From positions 62,001 through 126,000 of the forward strand of contig PYSS01000075.1 in NCBI GenBank assembly GCA_003049465.1: a DNA stretch of 64,000 bases, given 5' to 3'. Positions 11,909 through 23,400 of the stretch are shown here, piece by piece (positions within the stretch are counted from its first letter, which is position 1; each line of letters begins with the position of its first letter). The position numbers and the translations under genes were made by a program. The notes below the pieces were generated by a model. That model saw only the letters and a list, made by a program, of their open reading frames with translations. It made no database searches and was not told where the DNA came from. The stretch comes from Magnaporthiopsis rhizophila (lineage: Eukaryota; Ascomycota; Sordariomycetes; Magnaporthales; Magnaporthaceae).

Positions 11909-13830
11909 TTAAAAGTGGATGGCCTTGGCGTACGTAGCCATGGCAGCCTCCTTGAAGGCCTCGGCCAGCGTCGGGTGGGCGTGGCAGGTCCTGGCAATGT
12001 CCTCGCTCGACGCGCCGTACTCGAGCGCTAGAGTGCCCTCGGCAATCATCTCGCCGGCGTTGGGGCCGATGATGTGCACGCCCAGGATCCGGTCCGTCTC
12101 CGGGTCCGAGATCATCTTGACCATGCCGTCCGAGTCCTGGTTGGTCTTGGCCCGCGAGTTGGCGCTGAAGGGGAAGGTGCCGATGCGGTACTGGGCGCCC
12201 GACTTCTGCAGGTCCTGCTCGCTCTGGCCGACCCACGCCACCTCGGGGTGCGTGTACATGACCGAGGGGATGGCGGCGTAGTTGACGTGGCCGTGGCCCT
12301 TCTTGATGTACTCCACCACCGCCACTGCCTCCTCCTCGGCCTTGTGCGCCAGCATGGGGCCGAACGTCACGTCGCCCACGCAGCGAATGTGCGGAATCTT
12401 GGTGCGGAACTCCGAGTCGATCACCACCCGGCCCCTCTCGTCAGTCTCCAGACCGATGTTCTCCAGGCCCAGGCCGCCCGTGTAGGGACGTCGGCCAATG
12501 GCAACGAGCACGACATCCGACTCGATCTGTAGCTGTTAGCATGCTCACGTGAAGTACAAGATAGGGTAGCAAACTGTCTCCACATCTCAAAGCAGGGGAG
12601 CCACCCATACCGTCTCCTGCTTGCCACCGCTGGCGGCGTCAATCTCGAGCTTGACCTTGTCGCCGCCCGTCTCGCCGCTGACGACCTTGGTGTTGAGCTT
12701 GAAGTTGATGCCCTGCTTCTTCAGAAGCTTCTGCGCGGCCTTGGAGATCTCCGTGTCCATGCCAGGGCCGCCAATCTGGCCCAGAAACTCGACGACCGTG
12801 ACCCTGGCGCCCAGCCTCGACCACACCGAGGCCATCTCGAGACCGATGATGCCGCCGCCGATGACGGTCATGCTCTCGGGAACACGCTCGAGCGACAGGG
12901 CGCCCGTGCTGGTGACCACGCGCTTCTCGTCGATCTCGAGGCCGGGGAAGGGCGTGGCTTCGGAGCCGGTGGCGATGAGGATGTTCTTGCCGACGCGGCT
13001 GGTCACGCCGCCGTCGTTCAGTTGGACCTTGATCTCGTGCTCGCTGGCGAAGGAGCCGGTGCCCTTGAGGTACTCGACGCCGTTCTTCTTGAGCAGGAAC
13101 TCGATGCCTTTGGTCAGGCCCGTGACCGACGTCTCCTTAGCCTTCATCAGCTGGCCGAGGTTGAGCTTGACGTCGCCGACCTCGATGCCGCGCGACTTGG
13201 TGTCGTGGAGGATCTGATGGTAGAGGTGCGAGTTGTTGAGCAGCGACTTGGACGGGATGCAGCCGACGTTGAGGCAGGTCCCGCCGAGCGTCCCGCGCTT
13301 CTCGATGCAGGTGACCTGGAGAGGAAGAGGACACACAAAGGTTCCCCGTGTCAATTGACCTGCGTCTGGCGTGAGGGACGTGACGTCGGTAGCGAAGGCG
13401 TTATACCTTGTATCCCTCCTGGCCCGCCTTAATGGCAGCCACATAGCCGGCAACACCGCCTCCAATGATGACCAGATCCTTCTCTTCTATTTTCCGGGAT
13501 ATCAACGATTAGCCGAGCTGGGGCAGCACTCGCGGTAAGACCAGGTCCGTGAACTGACCAGCTTCGGTGGCGTACGACCGCCTCCATCGCGACAGAGAGG
13601 CCGGCGCGACGGCAGGTGAGGGGACGCTGGTGGTAGAGATGGCGCATTAGCTGATATGTCCGTCTATGTCTCGTTTGGGAGCTGGAGCAGGCCGCGTGTC
13701 TCGTTCGCCCTGTTCCGCCCAACGAAACGGCACAAGTCGGGGAGCAGAGGCCACTTGCTGGCAGGAAGACTCACGACGTCCTCAGGGCGGAGCGGGCAAG
13801 AGGCCCAGATATTAACCGACGGGACAGCAT
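11909..13830 (-). CDS. LPD1: Dihydrolipoamide dehydrogenase, mitochondrial E3
   Basis: FAD enzyme that reoxidises dihydrolipoyl groups with NAD+ in the pyruvate, 2-oxoglutarate and branched-chain dehydrogenase complexes and the glycine cleavage system. Five exons (13830-13775, 13626-13559, 13486-13407, 13315-12611, 12526-11909) give 508 aa, the usual length. The first two exons encode an Arg/Ser-rich mitochondrial presequence ending RRSYATEA before the mature start. The FAD-binding GGGVAGYVAA follows, then the redox disulfide CLNVGC (C82/C87), a second GxGxxG (GGGIIGLE) for NAD, the FAD-contacting GD in the DVTFGPMLAHKAEEE block, and the dimerisation-domain catalytic HAHPTLAE (His about 487, Glu about 492). 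No key residue is missing. The first two short exons explain why the start is easy to misannotate: an unspliced reading has an in-frame stop just before exon 2. Confidence 0.96.
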
Positions 13831-14539
13831 TACGGATGTGCGGGGAGAGAGATTATGGACAACGAGGTAAGGGTTTGGTATTTCGATTGAGCCAGTTGTG
13901 AATTGGCTCCTCCGCGATTCGGGTTTTGTATGTGGTGTGCGGTTGAAGTCCCGAGGGTTTTCCTAGACTAAGCTTCTTTTTGCGCGGGCTTTTGTCAACG
14001 GCTCAAGAGGAGCTTCCTGCGGGCTTGCAGCTGGCGTATTTTTCTTTTCTCGGGACCAGCTGCGTTGGGGAACCGGCGAAAAAATCGGTGCCTGACAAAT
14101 GTGGCGGCAAATTCATTGACTATCGCCCCTGTTCCCGACCGACCCGCACCACGCCCGTGCATTCCCGACGTCACTTCCGGCGCAAGGCGACTGTAACCGC
14201 TTAGTGGTGATATTGCCTGGCAAGAGTCCTCCAGCCACGAACCCAAATTTGCCTTGCACCATGCTCCTAACATAAAAACACCAGCGAATTTCCTCAAATA
14301 AAAGAGATAAACAAATAAATAGAAAATTAAAAAAGAGGGATATTAATACCTTGCGCGTAGTAGTAGTCATAAGTAAAATTTCAACAGCAAATAAATTTAA
14401 AGCTGTGTGTTGTTAACATCGCGCCTTTTGGTCGGTGCAGCAGGTGGTGCAGAGGTGCACGTTTTATTTCGGGCCTCGTGCCTGGGTTCAGCATCTTGAC
14501 AAATCAGGTAGACACAGTTATGACAGTGCTGATGTACCA
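13831..14539. other. LPD1 promoter and SGD1 3' flank
   Basis: A 709-bp gap between two leftward genes. The part next to LPD1 is its promoter. The part near 14270-14400 is clearly AT-rich compared with its surroundings, as expected for a 3' untranslated region of SGD1. No gene is supported. Confidence 0.5.
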
Positions 14540-17151
14540 TCATTCCGCCACCTGCTCTCCTTCGGCCAGGCCCCTTTCCAGAGCCAGCTCCGCGACCTTG
14601 CACCTCCGCCGCAGCAGCTTCGTATTGGCCTTGCTGCCCGCGAGGTCCGACCTGCGCACCGTCTTCCTAACAAAGTACTGCAGCCCCCGCGCGAGATCCT
14701 CCGTGCCGTCGCCCGTCACCGTAAACATCTTGGCTACTGCGTCCTCGGACCGCTGTTGCTGCTGCTGGTCCAGCATAGCCGTCACCAGAAGCACCTCGAC
14801 AAGCATGCTGGTTTTGGGCTTGAGGTACACAAGGCTCAGGCACTTGAGCACCCCCAGCCCCATCACGCCCTCGGCCACCAGCCACCCGTACAGCTTGGCA
14901 ACGTTGACGATGCGCCGCATGTCCATGACCTCATCATCTTCGTCCTCGTCCTCGGCCGCCTCGCCGAACATGGACTCCCCGAGCCGCCGGAAAAGCTTCC
15001 ACAGCGTATCCTGGAACGCCCACCGCGACCGTCGGTCCGCACACAGCCGCCTGGCTACCAGTCCATAGTAGGGGTTGTACTGTTTCTCCGACTCTGCGCA
15101 CTTGACGAGCACGTTGGCTATCTCCCGCTGCCGTTCCTTGTTGAGTCGTAGCTTCAGCAGCCGGTGGTACGCGTCCTCGCAGTCCGTCGCCGACATGATG
15201 GCCACAAATATGGATCGCCGCACGTCCGTGTTCATCATCTGCTCCCTAGCGAGCACCGTCATATTCGGCGCTGTGCCCTCCCCTGTGATGTCGAGATCCA
15301 CATCGGACTCGCTCTCGCTGTCTTGGCCACCACCCTTGACAGTGCCGTCGCCAGTCGCCGCCCGCCCGCTCGCCGTGGTGGCGCCGGCCCAGCTGGACCC
15401 CACGAGCCACCACTTGCCTCTTTTGTCTGACTCCTCAATGTCTTTCAGTCCCATCCGTAGCGGCTCCGTAGCCTTGAGCTTCCTGGAGCTCAACGAGCCG
15501 AGAAGCTTCCGCATTCGCGTAGTGTGTTCGGCGACAACAGCAGAGGCAACCGCACCAGCCTTCATCTTGTTGTTTTTCAGGTCGTTGATGGTCTCGATCA
15601 TGAACTTTGTCCGAACAGACACGTTTTGTCCCCCCGTCCGCTCCATGGCCGGGCGGATCATGGCGACGATGTCTTTTAGGGCCATCGGGTCGTCTTGGCG
15701 CAGTGCCGTTCCGGACATGCGGATGATGCGGAGAAGAAGCTCGGCGTTGAGCTCCGAGAGTTCGCTGAGGAGCTTGCGAATGTGGTCGAACACCAGCGTG
15801 CAGCCGATCATCTGGAAGTTGTACATCTGCGCGAGGAAAGTGATGACGTTGGACGCCTCCTTGGTGGGCTCCATATGATCCCGAGCACGGCCGACGGCAT
15901 TCTCGTAGTGCGCCTTGAACCTCTCAACCGTGTTCTGCACCAGGTAGGCGCCAAAGTCCATGCCGACGACCTTGTAGGCGGCCGCGGCGAAGCCTGCGCT
16001 GAGAATGAGGAGGGTATCCGGGAGACTGGAGGGATCGCAGACCTGCACCAGTATTAGGTCGGACAGAATCGAGGTGACGTGCTGCCTCGGGTGCTCCCGG
16101 TATAGCTTCTCAATCTCCCCAAGGATTGACACCAGGTTGGCGTCGGTCAGCCTGTTGACCAAGCCCTGGGTCTGCCTCCGTATCCTTAATGTTAGCTCTG
16201 CGTCGGACCCCGTCCGCGCCCTCATCGAGGGTGGCACGTATTTGGCCACCGTGCTCCCTGTTGTTGGCGCGACGTATGGGTTCTCCCGTTTTGGCTGGGA
16301 TGGCGGCGATGAATTCTCTGGCTCCGAGTCGAATCCTTCAAAATCATCTTCGTCCCCGTCCCCGCCGTCGTCGTCACTCATGTCCAGGTCAGAATCCCCC
16401 TCGTCGTCATCGCTCAACTGGTCCGAGTCGCCATGATCCCGGCTGCTCTGGGCGGCGGCGGCTTTGCGCCGTTTCTGAGCCAGCCACTCGTCCGCTTCTG
16501 CCTTCCTCTTTCTAGTCTCGTGCTTCTCGTCGTCGGAATCACCAGAGTCCAGATCCTCTAGCAAATCACCGAGCCCATCGTCCTTGAAAGATTTCGGCAA
16601 GCCTTTCTTGCCCTTTAGGCCTAGTTTTCTTTCGAGGTCAGCGATTTCCTTGTCCTCCTGCGCGAGCTTCTCGCGCACTTTTTTGGACACTTTTGGCTCG
16701 TCGTCGTCGCTGCTGTCCTCGTCAAAAGCGTCACTACCGTCCCAGTCCTCGCTGCCGGACGCCTCCTCTTCCTCCTCGCTCTCGTCGACTTCGGGTTCGG
16801 GCCTCCTCTTAATGATGGACGTGAGTCTTTTCGGTTCCTCCCTGGGCGCTTTCGTGGGTCTGGCCCCGCGTCGTGGCTCGTCTTCGTCGTCGCTGTCGTC
16901 TTTCCTCACTGATCTTGACCTGGCCGTTCTCCTTGCGCTATTATCCGCCCTGCGGTGGTTGTTCCCCGGCCCACGCTGGGGTCGAGATCTTCGCTGAGGG
17001 CCGCCATGATTGTCTAGTTAAACTCGTCCAAGAGTCAGCCGGCGGCTTTGCGATTGCGTATCAACAAACATCGAGGCGTCCTACCTTGGCCGATTTCCTG
17101 CAGAAGACTTAATGGGAGGGACGGCCCCCTGGAATCTCGGAATCGAGCCAT
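14540..17151 (-). CDS. SGD1: Nucleolar MIF4G/MA3 protein Sgd1 (NOM1)
   Basis: Essential nucleolar protein needed for 18S rRNA maturation and 40S assembly; its human counterpart NOM1 also tethers protein phosphatase 1. Exons 17151-17085 and 17013-14540 encode 846 aa. The first exon gives MARFRDSRGPSLPLSLLQEI, matching the family's GPxLPxxLL start, and a GTAGGA..CTAG intron joins it to an Arg-rich then Asp/Glu/Ser-rich acidic N-terminal third. The MIF4G domain spans about residues 298-509 (starting LRIRRQTQGLVNRLTD) and the MA3 domain about 619-735 (RRSIFVAIMSATDCEDAYHR). There is a family-atypical Gly/Ser insert between them. An ATG inside the genomic sequence at 17008 is out of frame with the body and is not the start. 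It is divergent from SRP14, with 409 bp between start codons. Confidence 0.93.
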
Positions 17152-17560
17152 GGTCAGTTGTGTTGTCGTCGTGGGGTCGTGTCCGCGCTTCCTGCATTGT
17201 CGTCCGATTTTTTTTTTTTTCCTCCCCCCGTCTGGTCCCCTGCCTCCGCTCGAGTGGGTCGAATTGGCGGAATGACGCGTGCCATAGCGCAGCAGCTAGC
17301 GGGCCATCCGTTTCCAGAAAGCGCTAAGCCAACCCTAAAATCGACATCGCGCGACTGCGGGGCAGCGCCCCCACGGATTGCTGCAAGGCTTAAATTTGGG
17401 CTGCCAACACTGTGGCTCGAAAACGACGGCTGATGGTATTAGAAACCGGGGCGCCTTTCCCCTTCTCACGCCGCCGATTCCAATAAGCCAGCACCGGCCG
17501 CCCGACAGCTCAACCGTATAAGTCGAAGTCTAGAGGCAGCTTGGCCTGGCGGCAAGAACT
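17152..17560. promoter_or_regulatory. Shared promoter region of SGD1 and SRP14
   Basis: The 409 bp between the divergent start codons must drive both a ribosome-assembly gene and a signal-recognition-particle gene. It has a T13 tract near 17209-17221 and no obvious TATA box. Poly(dA:dT) tracts commonly exclude nucleosomes in fungal promoters; that this one does so is inferred. Confidence 0.5.
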
Positions 17561-18119
17561 ATGGGCCACCTCACAAGCGACGAGGTACGCCGACTCCCAC
17601 TCTTGCTCTCAATATCGACCGCAGCGACTAACCCCCGCTCTGCCACGACGCGCCATAGTTCTTCGTCAAGCTCGCGGAGCTTTTCGAGTCGCGCAAGGGT
17701 CAAGACCACGGCGCGGTCTACCTGACGCAGAAACGCCGTACGCTCTCCCAATCACCGCCGCGGTGACAAGCAAAGCTTACCAACCCGGCCCAAACACAGT
17801 GACATATGGCCAGCAGCAAGAACCCACCACCGTCGATGGCGCAACAGCACCACAACCACTAGCAGACCTGAACCCAGCAAAACCGCTGCCGGTGCTGATC
17901 CGGGCCACGGACGGCAAGACGGGTGACAAGGGCTCCAAGCGGGCGCAGCGCGTCAAGCTGTCGACTGTCGTCGACCCGGACGGCCTCGACGCCTTTTACA
18001 CGCGCTACGCCGAGGTGTGCAAGGCCGGCATGGTTGCTCTCAAGCCTAGAGACAAGAGCAAGAAGAAGGCAAAGGCCAAGAAGAGGAAGGGCGCGGCCGC
18101 GACGGGCAAGGCGGCGTAG
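17561..18119 (+). CDS. SRP14: Signal recognition particle subunit Srp14
   Basis: Alu-domain protein of the SRP, involved in elongation arrest during co-translational targeting to the ER. Three exons, 17561-17584, 17659-17737 and 17800-18119, encode 140 aa. The joins restore MGHLTSDEFFVKLAELFESR and QKRLTYGQQQ. The SRP14 fold covers about residues 1-115, with an Ala/Pro/Thr-containing insert after the first strands, and the core LPVLIRATDG and VDPDGLDAFYTRYAEVCKAG blocks. The C-terminal tail is a Lys-rich stretch (KPRDKSKKKAKAKKRKG), as usual in fungal Srp14 and consistent with RNA binding. The first coding exon has only 24 nt. Convincing on sequence alone. Confidence 0.94.
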
Positions 18120-18368
18120 GTGATTTTCTGCTAAATTGGCAAGGGGCAAGAGAGGTTGTGCTTTGTTTGGCAATACCCCTATACAATGGCATATTATTAA
18201 ACATATTGGTCCTAGTGAAGCTATCCGCAGAAAATGGATGTCGGTATTGCCGTCCTATTTTGTCTTTTCTTTTACTACCCATCCAACCCGGCCACCCCTT
18301 TCTCTATCTCCACCCCCTGACCAAGTAAAAAAAAACCCAGTCCCTAAATCAAAAACACAAACCACACC

Positions 18369-18641
18369 TCAAATCCCACCAGCCCTGCGCCTCTGCTGCT
18401 CCCGCCGCCGCAGCCTCTCGTCCTCGCTGTCGTCGTCCTCCTGTATGCTCTCCATGACCTCGCGCACGTTCTGACACGACTCGCACTCCTTCTTCTGTGG
18501 CCGCCGCGAGTTGCCCACGATCATGATGAGGCTCGCGGGGCAGCGCACCTCGGGGTCGCTGCTCTCGCAGCTGGCCAGCTTCTTGTGCGCCTCCCACCGG
18601 GTGCTGCACGTCGTGCAGCGGTAGAAGTGCACCTCGCACAT
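18369..18641 (-). CDS. Cys-rich zinc-ribbon-like small protein, 90 aa
   Basis: Intronless 90-aa frame. The protein begins MCEVHFYRCTTCSTRWEAHK and carries cysteines at 2, 9, 12, 25, 34, 53 and 56, including two CxxC knuckles (CTTC and CESC), so it is likely to bind zinc. The second half is acidic then Arg-rich (DDDSEDERLRRREQQRRR). Very similar short proteins occur in other filamentous ascomycetes as hypothetical proteins; I know no function. Its 3' end faces the 3' end of SRP14, 249 bp away. The start at 18641 is immediately preceded by a run of A on the coding strand (nine T on the plus strand from 18641 on), giving a yeast-like A-rich start context. Coding is likely; function is unknown. 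Confidence 0.7.
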   Translation of the reverse strand: MCEVHFYRCTTCSTRWEAHKKLASCESSDPEVRCPASLIMIVGNSRRPQKKECESCQNVREVMESIQEDDDSEDERLRRREQQRRRAGGI

Positions 18642-20471
18642 TTTTTTTTGCCGGGTGAAGGAGCGCCTCCTGGTTCTCGTCTCCTGTGTCGTCGACCTCG
18701 TCCCGTGCTGCTGCCGCTGCTGATGTGCCGGGAGGGTGTGTGTGTGTTTCCGCGAAAATGGCCTCGTTTCTGGAACTCTCTGGATCCCTTTGCCGGTTTG
18801 GCAGTAATGGGGTACCTATAGATGAAGCCTTTCAGGCGAATCGGGCATATGTTTTAGTCTCGCACACCATCATCGTCCGGACGGCCGGCGCCCCTGGATC
18901 CAAGACGGGAGAGAAAAGCAAGACAACCATCTCTGACTCACCTAGCTACCTTGCCTGGGAAACGAAGAATGCGACTCTAAAAAGTGCGATATCAGGGAGA
19001 AAGCACGTCGCTCCATGGCCAGATGGCGTCGACTTATATGCAGGGACAGTCATGGCGCACCAGCTCAGCGACAGCAGGCCGACTCGCCTGCACAGGTCAT
19101 GTGTTCTCACTCCCGCCTCCCATCTCATGAGCGTTTGACGTTTGGCCGTGCCAGCAGGAACACACAAACATGGAAAAAGAACCGGTGTCAGCTATTAGTG
19201 TTGTTGACTGCTCCGAGTCGGCCTGAATCCATGTGAGCATAGCAAGTGGCCGAGTCTTCAAGATAGATAGTTAGGTAGGTACGTAATTACGTATACAAAA
19301 TGGGGCCGCACAAGCTTGGTATGTGCAGACTACGCGGCCAGGCAAGGGAGGAGCATCCAGCAGTCCACGGCCGGTGGAGAGAATATAGAAAGAAAATAAG
19401 AAGAGAATATGTGAGAAATATTTGTGTGGCTGGATCTGCAGATATTCAGACCACACTGCCCTACTGCCCCCTAGATCAAGCGGACGGCAGTGCCTGAGAC
19501 GGGCCATGACGCTGCCAAGTCCCATCTCGGCCCAGCAGCTAATCCTTGTGCGTGTGAGCCACGTGTACCCGTGCCGCATCCGCAAGAACTGGGCAGCACA
19601 AAGGGATGCCATAGCCTGGAGCCTCAACGCCTTCGCCTGCCCCCAAGATCCCACGCAATAATTCGATCGCCCGCCGGGGTATCCGCTCGCTCGCTCGCTC
19701 ATGAAAGATGCCAAAAATAACGTCGCCGCCGCCCTGTCGTCCGATGGTCGATACGCAGGGCGCCAGCAAGCCAGCCTGTCGGCCATGTAAACTCCATACT
19801 CCAATACGCCATCACGCCGTCGCAGATCCTACGCTTCAAAACCCAGTCACCAGTGACTCAACCAGGCCCGCCGCAAGCCAACCGTTTCCGGAGCCGCCCA
19901 GCCGAAACCACCAACAGCACGGGAGAATCAGGTGCTATTCCAGGGAACAATCTAGGTAAAATGTGCACCCAATCCACCTCTTTTCGTTTTCCACCCCTCC
20001 ACCTCTCCGTATAGAGACAATACAAACTGACGACACCAATCGGTCGTCCTGCCCTCCTCCCACCGTCGCAGCTTCAGCAGCTGCGTATTTGGCGGTTTGA
20101 TGGTGAATAGTCTCGATCGACGGAGGGTTTTCGGTTCGGGTCAGTGAGTATTCCGAGTTGACTGTAACTCTCCTCACAGACTTTTTTTTCCCCTTAGTGG
20201 GGTTGCCGAAGATGATAGTAAAGATGGGAAGCCGATATAAAAGAAAATTTTGGGTGCCAAAAGGGACAAACTGGTGGCCGAATCGGATCAAAAGAAATGT
20301 GAGACGCAAATACAGTATTATACCACCTTGGGGTGGGAGAGCCGGCGAGGACAGTGCCAAGAAAAGGGAGAAATAGGGGGGCCGTATACCGTGGGCCCGA
20401 ATGGGTCAAGATTTACCGGCGGGCCGATGATATGGCATACCAGCCGAACATCGGCCGGTGCCCCCGGGAAA
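18642..20471. other. 1.8-kb intergenic region, no gene supported
   Basis: Contains the promoter of the small Cys-rich gene and the 3' flank of the Gbp2-like gene. Two longer open frames (a 150-codon plus-strand frame near 18690-19140 and a 177-codon minus-strand frame near 19270-19800) show no domain, no codon bias that I can argue and no flanking splice sites. A GCTC repeat lies near 19680. Confidence 0.5.
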
Positions 20472-23400
20472 TTACATGATCTGGTCCTGGGTGAGACCGC
20501 CGTGGGGATCTGTGTCCATGGAGTCGAGGCCAGGCGCGTTGTTGAGGTACTTGACGAAGCTGAGGTTCAGTGGTCGTCCGCCGTACTGGTAACCTTGGAA
20601 CTTGGCAATCGCCGTCTCGGCCGTCTCGGCACTATCGAAGCGGACTACGCCGCTGCCGCGAGAGCGCCCGCTGGGCTCGTACTGGATCTCGGCCTGCTCC
20701 ACCCTGCCAATAGTGGTGAAAAGCTCAACGAGGTCGTCATTGCTCGTCGACCACGGAAGCTAGTAAGGAACGAGAACATCAGCCAATAGAAGCCACCAAA
20801 GCGAAGAGTCGAGTAAAATGTACTTACGTTGCGCACGTATATCGTCTCGCTCCTCTCAGTACCAGACGTAGCGTTATCGGTGAAAGGGTTCGCCGGGACG
20901 GCAGCAGCGGCGACGGCGGCAACAGGGTTGGCAGCGGAGCCGTCGAAACCCCCGCCGTATCCGCCACGGTTGAAGCCACCGCCGCCAAAGCCTCCTCGAC
21001 CAGAAAAACCACCGCCTCGGTTGAAGCCGCCGAAGCCACCGCGCTGACCAAATCCACCGCGGCCGCCGCCGTACCCAGCGCCTGCGAACCTATCGAGGCG
21101 GACTTCTAGCGTGCGGCCGTACCACTCGTAGCCGTTGAATTGGTTGATAGCGTTGTTAGCGTCATCGGGGCTGTCAAAGATGACGATGCCTGAACCCTTT
21201 GGCCGTTGGTCCGGGGTCATGTGGACATCGGCTCGGTGGACGCCTCCGACTCGGGCTGCTTGTCTGAACAAGTCCTTGAACTCGCGCCAGTCGATATTGA
21301 ATGGAAGCTGTGTACCGACTTGTCAGCAAAGGTCATTTGTTGCCGGCCGACGGCGATCCGAGGGCGGTCAAGACGCGAAGACTAACGTTGTTGACATAGA
21401 CCTGGCGCCCGGCAGTGCTACCGCCGCCCATTTGGTTGAACGCGCCAGGGCCGCCGAAATTGCCGGGGCCGCCAGCACCGGCGAAGCCTCCACCGCGGCC
21501 GCCCAAGTTGTTGTTAAATCGAGGCTCAGCCTCGCGATCCTATTTCGGGGGTTAGACTTAGGTTGGTCTACGCGAGCACGCGTGGCTAGCCAGTGTGGGC
21601 CATGACGAATCGAGCGCGGGCGGACTCACCTCTCGGACGTAGACGAGGCGACCCATCAGGTTCTGGTTGCTGAGAGTGGCAACCGCATGCTGCGCTTGCT
21701 CCCTCGAGGCGTACTCCACAATTCTACAGACGTCGCCAAGGTTAGCTTCTGCACAGCACAATAGGAATATGGGTTAGAATGTCTTCTGAAACATACCCGC
21801 ATCCCTATAGTAGCCAACAGGCACCGTCGCCCCAACCCGTCAATCCTACAATTCCTTCAAGCAACGCGGTAGAGACCAAGAGATAGGGTGCCACGAAACA
21901 GCCCTGTTAGACGCCCACCTTCGACATTCCGTTCGGAAGCAGCAACACATCGGCAAAAATCACCTCGCCGGCTGCACGAAGGGTGTTCGATTTCACCGAC
22001 CGTCAGCATTTCCAAAGACCCGAGGTCCAGCGAGAGGGGCTCAGGCCAGGTAGCCTAGAGTGGGGACGCACCTTGCCGCATGAAGTCTTTCAGATGGTGC
22101 CACTTGACGTCGTAAGAGAGGTTCCCAACATAGACACGGCGGTCTTGCTGGGAATTCTCCCGCAGGTTGCTGATCATCTGGTCCTTTGCTTGGTGTCGTT
22201 CCTCGAAGGGGCGTGCAGGTCCACCATAACCCGGATTCGGCCCTCCGGCAGGCGCTCCTTGTCCACTCATGGGCGAGCGTGACCTTCTCCGATCGTTCCG
22301 TTCGGCACTCCGCGATCGGTTGCTGCGAGGCGAGTATGATCGCCGGTGTCCGGCGCGGCCTGGGCTTCGTGAGCGACCACGACGGGGAGACCGCGACCTC
22401 TCGCGCTGCAAATCGTCAGTAACGTGCCGGCTTGCCATGCTCGCCCACCAAGCCTGGGTGGCAACTGCAACTGAGAGAACAACAGAGCGGCGGGGCGCCA
22501 TTTTTTTCTTCGAGGTAGACAAGCCGGGTCAGGGCCCCCCAGCTGCGGCGCTCGAGCCCCGAGTGCACCGTATGCATGCATTGGACATGCGGCACCGAAG
22601 TCAATCCCGTCCCCAAGAATAGCACTGGCTCTAGGGGACTCAAAGTTTAGAAGGGCGATAACCCGCCCGTCGGGTGTCGGACTGACCAGCACCCACTAGG
22701 GAAGCGAATATCGTGTGTGGCATGCAGTGGGGACCAGAGTATTTGCCTGTTTTGAGTTCGGTCAAGAGAGAAATGGCGCCACTCGAATAGACATGCATGC
22801 AAAGTGCCATCCTTGGCCACCACAAACGGCCGAGGAGGCCGTCGCCGAGGGCTTCGAGAGCGGGAAATAAACCAAAAGCAGGATGAACCAACGGAATCAT
22901 ACTTACGGGACGGTAGTTGTCGTTGTCAGCTGTTTAAGAGAAAAGCAAAGAGTTAGAAGTTTGTGGCAACAGTGAGAGAGAAATTGTAGGCCGCGGAATG
23001 GTCAGGCAAGGTAAGAGGAGTAGGGGCCGATCGGGGAATATGTATTTAGAGCACTCTCTCTCACTCTCGCTAGCCGGCACGACGGTTTTGCACAGTGTGG
23101 TGAGTAGGAGGAGAGGGGTGAGTGGGTGAGATGGATGGCCGGGCAGGCTGGAGAGGATGTGCGGCGGGGGCATGGAACAGTCCGGGTAGTGGATCGAGGG
23201 AAGGGTCGCATAGGCATGCAGGATGGGAAGTAAGAGGGTGGGCTTCGATGCGGAAGCACTGAGGCTTGTGTGCAGAAATCTCTCCCAGCACATGTACATC
23301 CGCGGGCGGCATGTGCCATCATTGGACGGAGTACAGTAGGGGGGGTGGCATATGGAGAGGACGCTCCAGGCCCAAGTACCTCCGCGGCCTCGGATGGGGC

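Noticed and set aside
13650..13722. Unspliced N-terminus for LPD1 from the ATG near 13722
   Set aside because: The frame does not connect to the FAD-binding exon; the two-exon presequence starting at 13830 does.
14435..15878. Plus-strand frames across SGD1
   Set aside because: They lie antisense to a well-supported MIF4G/MA3 protein and have no domain of their own.
16907..17010. ATG at 17008 as start of SGD1
   Set aside because: Its frame reaches TGA before the body; the spliced exon from 17151 gives the family N-terminus in the right frame.
18686..19138. 150-codon plus-strand frame in the 18.6-20.5 kb gap
   Set aside because: No domain, no splice support, simple-repeat start region; typical of chance in GC-rich DNA.
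19271..19804. 177-codon minus-strand frame with a hydrophobic segment
   Set aside because: Lacks a family, splice sites and neighbour context; one hydrophobic patch is not sufficient.
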